Both the position numbers and the translations under genes were made by a program. A stretch of 64,000 bases of DNA, taken from positions 46,367-110,366 of the forward strand of contig JBKHDI010000003.1 in NCBI GenBank assembly GCA_046541415.1, written 5' to 3'. The notes beneath the pieces are model-generated. The model was not told where the DNA came from. It saw only the letters and a program-made list of their open reading frames with translations, and did no database searches. This document shows, in pieces, positions 9,459 to 17,789 of the stretch. How positions within the stretch are numbered: position 1 is the stretch's first letter; every line of letters starts with the position of its first letter. The DNA comes from CAZOVB01 sp046541415 (GTDB taxonomy: Bacteria; Planctomycetota; Phycisphaerae; SM23-33).

Positions 9459-10327
9459 GCGATCTGCAGGTCACCCGGGAAATCGCCGAGACCGCGCAGG
9501 TCGATCCGACCGCCGAGATCGGAAGGTTCTGCTACGTCGGACCGAAGGTGACCATCGGGCCACGAACCGTCCTGCGCCGCCGCGTGACCATCGTCAACCG
9601 CACCGTCGTCGGGGCCGACAACGTCATCGAGGAAGGCTGCGTCCTGGGCGCCCTGCCCCAGGACCTGAAGTACAAGGGCACGGCCACGCTGCTGATCATC
9701 GGCGACCGCAACCGCTTCATGCGGAACGTCACAGCCCATATCGGCACGGAGCTGGGAGGCTGCTTTACCCGCGTGGCAGACGACGTGACGCTGATGGACG
9801 GCTCGCACGTGGCCCACGACTGCTACGTCGACAACCACGCCGTGCTGGGTCGCAAGGTTCTCCTGGCCGGCCACACGCACATCCAGCAGGGCGCGGTGCT
9901 GGGCGACCTGGCCGGGGCGCACCACTTTACCACCGTCGGCCGCTACGCCAAGGTCGGGCCCCGCACGCCCGTCCGTCGCGACGTGCCCCCCTACACCCAC
10001 TTTTACAGCCAAGAGTACGAATCGACCCCGCCCGCAGTGCGGGGAATTCACGATGAGGGCATTGCCGCGGCGGGCCTGACCGCCCTGGAGCAGCGCGAGC
10101 TGCGCCGCGCCCTGGGCGAGCTGTTCGAGGACGAAGCCGCCCTGGCCACGAAGATCGAACAACTGGTCAACCTGGGCATCGAGGGAGAGGTCGCCAAGTT
10201 GTGCGGCTTCTGCCAGCGGTCCCTCCAGGGCGTCTACGGACGCTACCGCGAGTTGTTCCGCAACGAAGTGCCCCCCGAAGCACTGGACCTGATGTCCCAG
10301 TACAAACCCAACGGAGAGCAGGAATGA
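9455..10327 (+). CDS. lpxA: LpxA-type acyl-ACP--UDP-sugar O-acyltransferase with atypical C-terminus
   Basis: This 290-residue protein starts at ATG 9455, overlapping the stop of the previous gene as ATGA. A longer open frame to 9095 exists but runs inside that gene. The beta helix holds the LpxA active-site features: PQDLKYKG (Asp70, Lys72), DGSHVAHDCYV with His118 and His121 in the positions of E. coli His122 and His125, and a further His at 140. The first step of lipid A synthesis is the expected reaction. After residue 185 it no longer matches LpxA: GVN--LKR-GF is missing, and a longer helical tail of about 100 residues follows. The gene couples by ATGA to the Gfo/Idh/MocA gene. Confidence 0.82.
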   Translation: MSDLQVTREIAETAQVDPTAEIGRFCYVGPKVTIGPRTVLRRRVTIVNRTVVGADNVIEEGCVLGALPQDLKYKGTATLLIIGDRNRFMRNVTAHIGTELGGCFTRVADDVTLMDGSHVAHDCYVDNHAVLGRKVLLAGHTHIQQGAVLGDLAGAHHFTTVGRYAKVGPRTPVRRDVPPYTHFYSQEYESTPPAVRGIHDEGIAAAGLTALEQRELRRALGELFEDEAALATKIEQLVNLGIEGEVAKLCGFCQRSLQGVYGRYRELFRNEVPPEALDLMSQYKPNGEQE

Positions 10328-11376
10328 GCTTTCGAGTCGCCGTTGTCGGCATAGGACGGATGGGCAAACTCCACGCCCGCGTGCTGAGCGAAATGCCCGC
10401 CGCCGAACTGATCGCCGTGGTCGATACCAACCAGGCCGTCGCAGAAACCGTCGCCCGCCAGAGAGACTGCATCGCGATGACCGATCCGGCCCAGGCCGTC
10501 GAAGAGGTCGACGCCGCCATCATCGCCGTGCCGACGCTCAACCACGTCGCCGCAGCCAGGCCCTTTATCGAAGCGGGCAAACCCGTGCTGATCGAAAAGC
10601 CGTTCACCAACGACATCCCCGCCGGCGAAGAGCTGATCGCCCTGGCTGAGAAAAACGGCACGAGCGTCCAGGTCGGTCACACCGAGCGGTTCAACCCGGC
10701 CGTGATGGCCATGAGCAAGTACGCCATCCGACCGAAGTTCATCGAGGCCCACCGGATCAGCCCCTTCACCTTCCGCTCCGCCGACGTCGGGGTCGTGCTG
10801 GACATGATGATCCACGACATCGACCTGGTCCTCTCGATGGTCCAGGGCAGGGTCGAGAACGTCCACGCCGTCGGTGTCAACGTCATCGGCGCCCACGAAG
10901 ACATCTGCAACGCCCGCCTGCAGTTCGACAATGGCTGCGTGGCCAATATCACCGCCAGCCGTCTGGCGATCAAGACCGAACGCAAGATGCGCATCTTCTC
11001 CGAGGAGGCCTACCTCTCGGTCGACTACGCCAAGAAGGTCGGCATCGTCATCCAGAAAGACCAGAACCTCGATCTGATCCAGATGGCTCGCGACCTGGAC
11101 GTCGACGACCTGGCCGAGATGGCCGGCTCGACCGACTACACCAAGCTTTTGAAGTTCGAGGAGCTGACCGTCGACGACTCGATCGAGCCGCTGCGGAAAC
11201 AGGCAGAGGCTTTCCGGGAAACCGTCGTCAACGGCGCCAAGCCGGTCGTCTCGGCCAGTGCGGGCCTCGACGCCGTCCGCGTCGCCGGTCGCATCGTCGA
11301 GGAAGTCAAGAAGTACAAGTGGGACGGCCCCGCCTCGACCGGCCGCACCGGCCTGGACATCATCACCCGCGACTGA
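10324..11376 (+). CDS. Gfo/Idh/MocA-family NAD(P)-dependent sugar dehydrogenase of the lipid A operon
   Basis: The 350-residue protein has an N-terminal Rossmann fold (VAVVGIGRMGKLHARVL), the EKPF motif near residue 90 that holds the family's Lys, and GHTERFNPAV, then an alpha/beta C-terminal domain with HDIDLVL. It begins at ATG 10324 in an ATGA overlap with the lpxA gene, so it very likely acts in the same pathway. In Acidithiobacillus and Leptospira a dehydrogenase of this family (GnnA), next to lpxA, oxidises the 3-OH of UDP-GlcNAc so that GnnB can aminate it to give amide-linked lipid A. No GnnB aminotransferase is in the window, so a GnnA role is only a hypothesis. An in-frame opening upstream to 10201 lies inside lpxA. 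Confidence 0.82.
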   Translation: MSFRVAVVGIGRMGKLHARVLSEMPAAELIAVVDTNQAVAETVARQRDCIAMTDPAQAVEEVDAAIIAVPTLNHVAAARPFIEAGKPVLIEKPFTNDIPAGEELIALAEKNGTSVQVGHTERFNPAVMAMSKYAIRPKFIEAHRISPFTFRSADVGVVLDMMIHDIDLVLSMVQGRVENVHAVGVNVIGAHEDICNARLQFDNGCVANITASRLAIKTERKMRIFSEEAYLSVDYAKKVGIVIQKDQNLDLIQMARDLDVDDLAEMAGSTDYTKLLKFEELTVDDSIEPLRKQAEAFRETVVNGAKPVVSASAGLDAVRVAGRIVEEVKKYKWDGPASTGRTGLDIITRD

Positions 11377-11395
11377 CCCGGGCCCTACCGGCCGA

Positions 11396-12682
11396 TCAGT
11401 CCAGGTAGCGCTGGACCGCCTTGGAGATCACCACGTCCATGAACTGCTGCGACTCGGTGACCACCGCTTCCTCGTGCAGGCGGCGGTAGTATTCCTGGCG
11501 GAGACTGGCGGTTTCTTCCTGGCGGATCTTATCGGCGATGTCCTTCTGGGCGTCGAGGAAGCTGACGACCTGCCCGGCCTGGATCTTGACGGGGCTGACG
11601 ATGTAGAACCCCGCGTCGGTCTCGATGATGTCGCTGAGCTCGCCCTCTGGGAGGCTGAAGGCGACCTGTTCGACCTTCCGCTCGCGCATCGAGCCTGCCG
11701 GCAGCATGGGCCAAAGGCCCCCGAACGTCGCCCGCGGGCCCTTGGAGAATTCCTTGGCCACGTCGGCGAAGTCCCGCCCTGCTTCCAGCTCGGCCTTGGC
11801 GGCGGCAATGTGCTTGCGGGCGGCTTCTTTGACGGCTTGGACGCTCGGCGCCTTGTCCGGGTCGACGAAGGCCTCGAACGGCGCGGCGATCAATCGCACC
11901 TGGATCTTCCGGTCGGTCGAGTAGTCCTCGATGTGCTGCTGGTAGTAGTCCCAGAGCTTGCGGCGGGTGACGACGACGCTGTCGGCGAACTTGGCCTGCA
12001 TGTAGCTGCTGACGATGATGCTTTTTCGCTGGCGGTCCAGAACGTAATCCAGCGTCGTGCCCTGCTCGATCAGGTCGGCTTCGAGCTTCTTCTGGCTGCC
12101 CCCCGCGTCGGCGATCATGGCCCTGCGGATCTTGTCCATCTGGGCGTCGAGCATCTGCTGCTGTTGTTCGACCATTTCCGCCTGGGCCTTGTCGAGCACC
12201 AGCGCCAGGTTGACCTGCTGGTAGATCTCGCCCTGGATGATGCGGCTGGCCTGCTGGACGAACTGCCCGCGATTGAGGTTGTCGTCCAGCGCGGCCAACT
12301 GACCGGCTGCGCCGCGGAGGATGTCGTCGACGGTGATGAAGTGGTTGTTGATCACCAGGGCGGTCGTTGCGACGACCTGTTCGTCGCCGATCGGCTCGGT
12401 CTGGTCATCCGGGTCCCGCAGCTGGTCGCCCTCTTCGTCCGGCTTGTCGTCGGGGCCTACGGTGATGGCCTCGGGGCCCTGGTCGTCGTCCTGCGTTTCG
12501 GCTGCGCCGTCGTTGGTATCCACCTCCACGGGCTGCTGGTCGAAGGCGATCGGCTCGCCGGCCTGGCTGGGCTGGGTGACGGGCACGTCCTTCTGGCCCC
12601 GCGGCCAGATGGAGGTAATCCACCCGCATCCGGAGAGGCAGAAGCAGGTCAGAATCAGGACGCTCTTGATTGCGGCGTTCAT
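11396..12682 (-). CDS. SurA/PrsA-like parvulin peptidyl-prolyl isomerase lipoprotein
   Basis: The 428-residue product has a lipobox (LSGC) at residues 16-19, a Glu/Asp/Pro-rich linker (about 30-100), a helical region of SurA-N type (about 110-270, with VINNHFITVDDIL and long Gln-rich helices) and a parvulin domain (about 280-385, containing ADVAKEFSKGP, GGLWPML and VAFSLPEGELSDIIETDAGFYIV). Parvulins isomerise prolyl bonds and chaperone envelope proteins. It converges on the bamA-lpx operon across only 19 nt, which fits a SurA-like role with BamA, though convergence is not proof. Whether it sits in the inner or outer membrane cannot be told. Confidence 0.85.
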   Translation of the reverse strand: MNAAIKSVLILTCFCLSGCGWITSIWPRGQKDVPVTQPSQAGEPIAFDQQPVEVDTNDGAAETQDDDQGPEAITVGPDDKPDEEGDQLRDPDDQTEPIGDEQVVATTALVINNHFITVDDILRGAAGQLAALDDNLNRGQFVQQASRIIQGEIYQQVNLALVLDKAQAEMVEQQQQMLDAQMDKIRRAMIADAGGSQKKLEADLIEQGTTLDYVLDRQRKSIIVSSYMQAKFADSVVVTRRKLWDYYQQHIEDYSTDRKIQVRLIAAPFEAFVDPDKAPSVQAVKEAARKHIAAAKAELEAGRDFADVAKEFSKGPRATFGGLWPMLPAGSMRERKVEQVAFSLPEGELSDIIETDAGFYIVSPVKIQAGQVVSFLDAQKDIADKIRQEETASLRQEYYRRLHEEAVVTESQQFMDVVISKAVQRYLD

Positions 12683-12747
12683 GGTCGCTCCGAGTCAGGG
12701 GCTGATGCATCGGCTGCGGGAAAAGTCGCCCGCCCAGCCGGGTGCCA

Positions 12748-15700
12748 TTATACGCGATCCCGCGCCTGCCTCAATCGCTTTAGCAGGACGATCACCAGCG
12801 TGGGCATCTCGCGGTAGGCTCCGGGCAGACGCCAATGGGCGGTGTGGTCGTCGGGCAGGCGGACGGTCCCGGCTGCGCCGTTGAAGATCCCCTCGGCCCG
12901 TTTGAAATCTCGCACAGTGAAGATCAGGTCCGGGTCCATCCGGATGATGCTCTTGACGCCCAGTGCAGCTGCGTGGATGCGGATCTCGGCCAGGTCCAGC
13001 AGGATCTCGACCTCCTCGGGCGCCTGGCCGTAGGAGTCCTTGAGATCCGCCGCCAACTGCTTGAGGGACTCTGGCGACCGGCAGGCGGAGAGGCGCCGGT
13101 AGATCTCCATCCGCAGACGTCCGATCGGCACGTAGCTGCGGGGAATGTACGACTCGATACCCAGCTCCAGGTGCACCTCGGGCCTCTTGGGGGGCTTTTC
13201 GCCCTTCATCTCGGCGACGGTCTGCTCCAGCAGCTGACAGTACAACTCGTAGCCGACCGTGGCGATGTGCCCGCTCTGCTCGGGGCCGAGTATGTTACCC
13301 GCCCCGCGGATCTCCAGGTCGCGCATGGCGATCTGGAAGCCTGCGCCCAGATCGGAGAATTCCTCGACGGCCTTGAGTCGCTTGGCCGCCTCGGGCGAGA
13401 CACTTCGCGTCTCGGGCAGCAGCAGGTAGCAGTAGGCCCGGTGCTTGTAGCGTCCGACCCGCCCGCGCAGCTGGTGCAGCTGGGCCAGGCCGAACCGGTC
13501 GGCGTCGTGGATGATCATCGTATTGGCCGAGGGAATGTCCAGGCCCGACTCGATGATCGTCGTGCAGACCAGCACGTCGATCTCGTGCTCGACGAAGCGG
13601 AGCATGGTCTGTTCGAGCTGGCCTTCGGGCATCTGCCCATGGCCGACGTCGACGCGGGCGTCGGGGACCAACTCGCGGACCCGCTGGGCGACCGACTGGA
13701 TATCGCCGACGCGGTTGTGGACGAAGAACACCTGCCCCTGACGGTTCAGCTCGCGGGCGATGGCCTTGCCGATCAGCACCGGATCGTACTGTCGGACCTC
13801 GGTCTGGATGGCCCGGCGGTCCATCGGCGGGGTGGCCAGCGAAGAGATGTCCCGCAGGCCCAGCAGGGCCATGTGCATCGTCCGGGGGATGGGCGTGGCC
13901 GTCATTGTCAGCACGTCCACTGTTGCCCGTATGCCCTTGAGGTGGTCCTTGTGTTCGACCCCGAATCGCTGTTCCTCGTCGATCACCGCCAGGCCGAGGT
14001 CCTTGAACTTCACGTCGTTGCTCAGCAGCCGGTGTGTACCGATGAGGATGTCGATCTGCCCCTTCTTGAGGTCTTCGACGATCTGCCTCTGCTGGCCGGC
14101 TGTGCGGAAGCGGCTGATTTGCTCGATCCGGAATGGGTAATCGGCGAACCGCTCGGTGAAGGTCCGGAAGTGCTGGCTGGCCAGGACGGTTGTCGGCACG
14201 AGCACGGCCACCTGTTTGCCCGCCTCTGCGACGCGGAAGGCGGCCCGCATGGCCAGCTCGGTCTTGCCGTATCCCACGTCGCCGCAGAGCAGGCGGTCCA
14301 TCGGCTGGGCCCGGGCCATGTCGGCGTCGATCTGGTCGATCGCCTCGATCTGGTCTTCGGTTTCGCTGTAGGCGAACTCGTCGGCAAACCGCCTCTGCCA
14401 GTCGGTCTCGACCGGATAGGCCATCCCGGGCATGGCCTGGCGCATCGCCTGGATGCGAAGCATTTCGGCGGCCAGGTCGCGGACGGCCTCGGCGACCCGG
14501 GCTTTCTGCCTCGCCCAGCGGTTCGTGCCCAGCTTCGAGAGCGTGGGCCTGCGCTGCGAGGAGCCGATGTACTTCTGGACCAGGTCGATCTGGCTGGTCG
14601 GAACGTGCAGCAGGGCGTTATCGGCGAAGCGCAGGGTCAGGTATTCCTCGCTGGCCCCGTCGCGGTCGATCTGCTTGAGGCCCTCGAACCGGGCGATGCC
14701 ATGGGCCACGTGGACCACGTGGTCGCCGGGGTTCAGGTCCAGCAGCGACTCCAGAGGCCTGCCCGCCCGGACGCGCCGGATCCGCCGCAGCTTGCTGTGA
14801 CGATGGAACACCTCGTGATGGGCAGCGACGACCAGCTTGCCCGCCGGAAAGTGGAACCCGCCGCTGATCCCCCCGTCGGCGGTATGCAGCCGCCCGAGAA
14901 GCTCCGGGTGTTTCTGTTCGAGAAGCTGATTGAAGCGTTCTGCCTGGGCGGTATTCTCGCACTGGACCCAGACGGTCGCGTGCTCGGCCAGTTCGCCCAT
15001 CTCGGCCATCGCCTCGTGCGTGTTGGTCGAGAGCTTCTGCAGCGATCGCATCTCCAGGTCGATCGCCTTCTCGCTGTCGGGCCCGAAGGCCGCAGCCCGA
15101 ACCCAGGCGAAGGGCTCCAGCGCCGCGAAGATGCGCTGCGGCGGCTGAAGGGCGGTGCCGGCCTGATAGTCCAGTTGCGCAGCCCGCTGGTGCATCTGCC
15201 CGGCCAGCTCGTGGATCTCCTCGTACTCGTTCCAGAAGATGATCGCGTCTTGAGGCAGGTAATCGGCCAGCGTGGCCGGGGCCTGGGCGGAGGTTTCCAT
15301 CCCGGCTGCGGCGGAGGTAATCGCAATGCCGTCCAGCTGCTCGACGCTGCGCTGGGTGTCCAGGTCGATCCGGCGGATGGAGTCGATTTCGTCGCCGAAG
15401 AATTCCATTCGCACCGGTGCCGAGGTGCCCACAGCCAGCAGATCGAGTATCCCTCCGCGTCGGGCGAAGTCGCCCTGCTGTTCGACCTGGTCGACCTGCT
15501 GGTAGCCATGGTCGACCAGCCAGGCGGCCAGGGCGTCGGGGTCGTGGACCTCGCCGCGGGCCAGCTGCAGTTGAGCGCGGGCCAGGCTGTCCGGGTCGGG
15601 CAGGGGCTGAAGCAGGGCCATGACCGGCGCGACGATCAGGTCCGCCGGCTCGTCGCGTTTGCCCGGGCTGGTCGACAGATCATTGGCCAGGCGGATTCGC

Positions 15701-15999
15701 TGGGCGGCAATCTCGTCGGTCATCTGGTCGGAGGCCTGGTCGACCTCCCAGGCCGGCAGGATCCGGGGTCGCAGGGGCGAGAGGCTCTGGATGTCGTCGG
15801 CGGCGTCGTCGGCCTCGTCGAGATGGCGGGTGACCAGCACGACGCATCGGCCCGTGGTTCGGGCGACGGCGGCGGCCACCGCAGCCGCGGCCGATCCCCA
15901 CAGGCCGTTGAGTACGAGGCGCCTCTGGTTCTGCAGCGCAGTGCAGGCCTGCCGGATCGGTCGGGCGTCGCGGAGGATGTCGAAGGCCGATTGGGTCAT
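12748..15999 (-). CDS. mfd: Transcription-repair coupling factor Mfd
   Basis: Mfd releases RNA polymerase stalled at DNA damage and recruits UvrA. At 1083 residues it is near family length. The N-terminal part has the UvrB-like region (EEYEEIHELAG and FARRGGILD). The middle has the polymerase-interacting domain (LNPGDHVVHVAHGIARFEG). RecG-like helicase motifs follow: GDVGYGKTELAMRAAF (Walker A), DEEQRFGVEHK (DEEQ box), TATPIPRTMHMA, and RGRVGRYKHRAYCYLL (motif VI). The C-terminal TRCF domain lies at about 920-1060. The gene starts at ATG 15999, 131 nt after the stop of the minus-strand gene upstream. Confidence 0.96.
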   Translation of the reverse strand: MTQSAFDILRDARPIRQACTALQNQRRLVLNGLWGSAAAAVAAAVARTTGRCVVLVTRHLDEADDAADDIQSLSPLRPRILPAWEVDQASDQMTDEIAAQRIRLANDLSTSPGKRDEPADLIVAPVMALLQPLPDPDSLARAQLQLARGEVHDPDALAAWLVDHGYQQVDQVEQQGDFARRGGILDLLAVGTSAPVRMEFFGDEIDSIRRIDLDTQRSVEQLDGIAITSAAAGMETSAQAPATLADYLPQDAIIFWNEYEEIHELAGQMHQRAAQLDYQAGTALQPPQRIFAALEPFAWVRAAAFGPDSEKAIDLEMRSLQKLSTNTHEAMAEMGELAEHATVWVQCENTAQAERFNQLLEQKHPELLGRLHTADGGISGGFHFPAGKLVVAAHHEVFHRHSKLRRIRRVRAGRPLESLLDLNPGDHVVHVAHGIARFEGLKQIDRDGASEEYLTLRFADNALLHVPTSQIDLVQKYIGSSQRRPTLSKLGTNRWARQKARVAEAVRDLAAEMLRIQAMRQAMPGMAYPVETDWQRRFADEFAYSETEDQIEAIDQIDADMARAQPMDRLLCGDVGYGKTELAMRAAFRVAEAGKQVAVLVPTTVLASQHFRTFTERFADYPFRIEQISRFRTAGQQRQIVEDLKKGQIDILIGTHRLLSNDVKFKDLGLAVIDEEQRFGVEHKDHLKGIRATVDVLTMTATPIPRTMHMALLGLRDISSLATPPMDRRAIQTEVRQYDPVLIGKAIARELNRQGQVFFVHNRVGDIQSVAQRVRELVPDARVDVGHGQMPEGQLEQTMLRFVEHEIDVLVCTTIIESGLDIPSANTMIIHDADRFGLAQLHQLRGRVGRYKHRAYCYLLLPETRSVSPEAAKRLKAVEEFSDLGAGFQIAMRDLEIRGAGNILGPEQSGHIATVGYELYCQLLEQTVAEMKGEKPPKRPEVHLELGIESYIPRSYVPIGRLRMEIYRRLSACRSPESLKQLAADLKDSYGQAPEEVEILLDLAEIRIHAAALGVKSIIRMDPDLIFTVRDFKRAEGIFNGAAGTVRLPDDHTAHWRLPGAYREMPTLVIVLLKRLRQARDRV

Positions 16000-16014
16000 C
16001 GCGCAGCAGTGGGC

Positions 16015-16044
16015 AGGCCGGGGCGGCAGGTAACCGCCCGGCCT
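16015..16044. terminator. GC-rich hairpin between 16131-17666 and mfd
   Basis: AGGCCGGGGCGG (16015-16026) pairs with CCGCCCGGCCT (16034-16044) with one bulged G and a 7-nt loop. It lies downstream of the minus-strand gene ending at 16131 and before mfd. There is no T-tract, so it could be a weak or factor-dependent terminator, or a leader structure of mfd. Confidence 0.35.
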
Positions 16045-16130
16045 TGGGATGGCAGTCTGGTGGTTCTAGTCAGGATATTCGGCTCGGCCGAGTCGTTCGG
16101 CCAGAATTGTCGAAGCGGACCGCTCGGGGC

Positions 16131-17666
16131 TCAACGCATCTGCAGCGAGATGTCGTCCATCTCTTCGCGGAGCACTTCCCGGCCGTCGTCGTCGCGGCGG
16201 TTGTAGCCCACGCTGTAAAGCAGGGCGGTCTGCCCGGCGGGCTTGTATTTCAGCGGGCCCGAGCCCAGCGGGTCGGCCGGGACCTCGGCAAGCAGGCCGG
16301 GCGTCAGTTCCTCCAGCGAGTCGGGGTAACGCCCGTGTCGGGCCTTGTGGGCAGCCAGGGCGGCGGCAGCAATCGCCATGTTGCGCGCCAGGACCTGCGA
16401 ATCTCTCGGGTAGTCGGCCAGGTACAGCGGGCTGCGGACGACCAGGTGAACGATGACCTCGACGGTGTCAGCCGGGGCCAGTCGACCGTCCTTGAGATAC
16501 CGTCGACGATCGACGTCGCTGCGGAAGCTGTCCCAGGCCTTCCAGATCTCCTGCTGGACCTGGCGTCGCCGGGCGGGATCTTCGACATCCAGCACCCTCA
16601 GCCGCCGATCGTACCAGGAGTTGATCAGGCGCATCGCCGAGTTGTAATTCGTGCCCACGTCCTCCAGGCCCTGAATCTCGTACTGATCGCTGAGCAGCCC
16701 CATCCCGCGTGCCAGGCCATCGACAGCGCAGACCTGCATCGCGTCCAGGTCCCGCAACCGCAGGTGCCAATTGGCCGTATCCAACAACGGCTGCATCGGA
16801 GGCAGGGAGCGGATGTCATCCAGCAGGCCCCGGGCCTGGTCTTCGGGCCAGTTTCCCGCCGACAGGCAGACCATGGCGCCTTCCAGCATTCGCTGATAGT
16901 CGCGGTAGGCGGCGGTGGCCTCGTAGCTGACCATCGACCCGGAGGTCAGCCGACACAGGCGCAGCGCGGCGATGATGTCTTTGCGGGCAGCGGCAAACTG
17001 TTCTTGGCCCGCGCTGCGTGTGGCCCGGGCCATGACCGCCAGGGTCGACTCGGCCAGGAAGGCAGCCAGGGGCCTTTCCGCCGCGACCAGACGCTCCGGC
17101 CGGCTGCGGGCGTAGAGGGGCACGAACAGGTGGTCCTTGTCGGATGCCGCGACCAGGCGGTCGAGTTGCCTTTTGTAGGTATCGAGGTACTCGGAGAGTT
17201 TCGGCAGTTGCTGGGGACTCCAGGGCCCTGCCGAGGCCTTGAGCAGGTCCCTGCGCGCCACGATGTCCATCTCGTCGTTGTCCTGGCGGCCGAAAAAACC
17301 GTAGAGGGGCATGGCCCCGGGTGCAGGAGCCGAATCCAGCCCCATCCGCCGGGCCAGCAGTTCGCGGTCTGCGTCGGACAGGTCCCTGGGCGCATAGATC
17401 GCCAGCAGATCGACGGCGGCATTGTTTCGGGGCATCACACCGCGGCGGTATCGGGCGTTGATCGGCTGGATGTAATTGACCGTCCCGTCCGGGTAGAGCG
17501 GTTCGGTCAGCCAGGTGGTGTCCTCAGCCGGGCGGACCGGAACGGGTTTGGGCTCCTGGCCGTCGTTGGGATTTCCCCGCTTGTACTGGAACCACCAGAG
17601 CAGTCCACCGACCGCTGCGGCAATGATGACCGCGTCCCGGAGAATGCGTTTCTTCATATCGCTCAT
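16131..17666 (-). CDS. Unrecognised membrane-anchored protein, 511 residues
   Basis: I do not recognise a family. A short basic N-terminus is followed by one membrane segment (about residues 10-27, ending WWFQYKRG), so most of the chain is probably outside the cytoplasm. The middle is helical, with many Arg/Asp/Leu repeats. The last 70 residues (HGRYPDSLEELTPG, then PADPLGSGPLKYK and VGYNRRDDDG) resemble a tail common in planctomycete hypothetical proteins and in pseudopilin-like sequences, where a GRYP-LEEL motif precedes a compact beta region. Two Met codons (residues 1 and 4) could start it. It is upstream of mfd on the same strand and divergent from galE. Confidence 0.7.
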   Translation of the reverse strand: MSDMKKRILRDAVIIAAAVGGLLWWFQYKRGNPNDGQEPKPVPVRPAEDTTWLTEPLYPDGTVNYIQPINARYRRGVMPRNNAAVDLLAIYAPRDLSDADRELLARRMGLDSAPAPGAMPLYGFFGRQDNDEMDIVARRDLLKASAGPWSPQQLPKLSEYLDTYKRQLDRLVAASDKDHLFVPLYARSRPERLVAAERPLAAFLAESTLAVMARATRSAGQEQFAAARKDIIAALRLCRLTSGSMVSYEATAAYRDYQRMLEGAMVCLSAGNWPEDQARGLLDDIRSLPPMQPLLDTANWHLRLRDLDAMQVCAVDGLARGMGLLSDQYEIQGLEDVGTNYNSAMRLINSWYDRRLRVLDVEDPARRRQVQQEIWKAWDSFRSDVDRRRYLKDGRLAPADTVEVIVHLVVRSPLYLADYPRDSQVLARNMAIAAAALAAHKARHGRYPDSLEELTPGLLAEVPADPLGSGPLKYKPAGQTALLYSVGYNRRDDDGREVLREEMDDISLQMR

Positions 17667-17723
17667 GGTCGTCTATTGTGCCTCCCCGCTGCGACCAATG
17701 CAAGATCGCTCAGGCGGCTGGTC

Positions 17724-17752
17724 TTCCCACCCGGCCCGGGAAGGCGTATAAT
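17724..17752 (+). promoter_or_regulatory. Predicted promoter of galE
   Basis: A perfect TATAAT at 17747-17752 follows TTCCCA (17724-17729, 4 of 6 to the -35 consensus) with a 17-nt spacer. It is 37 nt upstream of the galE start codon, in the 123-nt divergent gap. Confidence 0.5.
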
Positions 17753-17789
17753 TCCCGCTCGCCGTAACCTCGATAGGAGCTACACGCAG

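Noticed and set aside
10324..11376. Firm naming of the dehydrogenase as GnnA
   Set aside because: No GnnB aminotransferase is in the window, and the Gfo/Idh/MocA family is too broad to assign a substrate from sequence.
12835..16206. Open frame of 1123 codons antisense to mfd
   Set aside because: It mirrors a clear Mfd gene, and its sequence is the low-complexity Gly/Leu/Arg type that high-GC antisense frames give.
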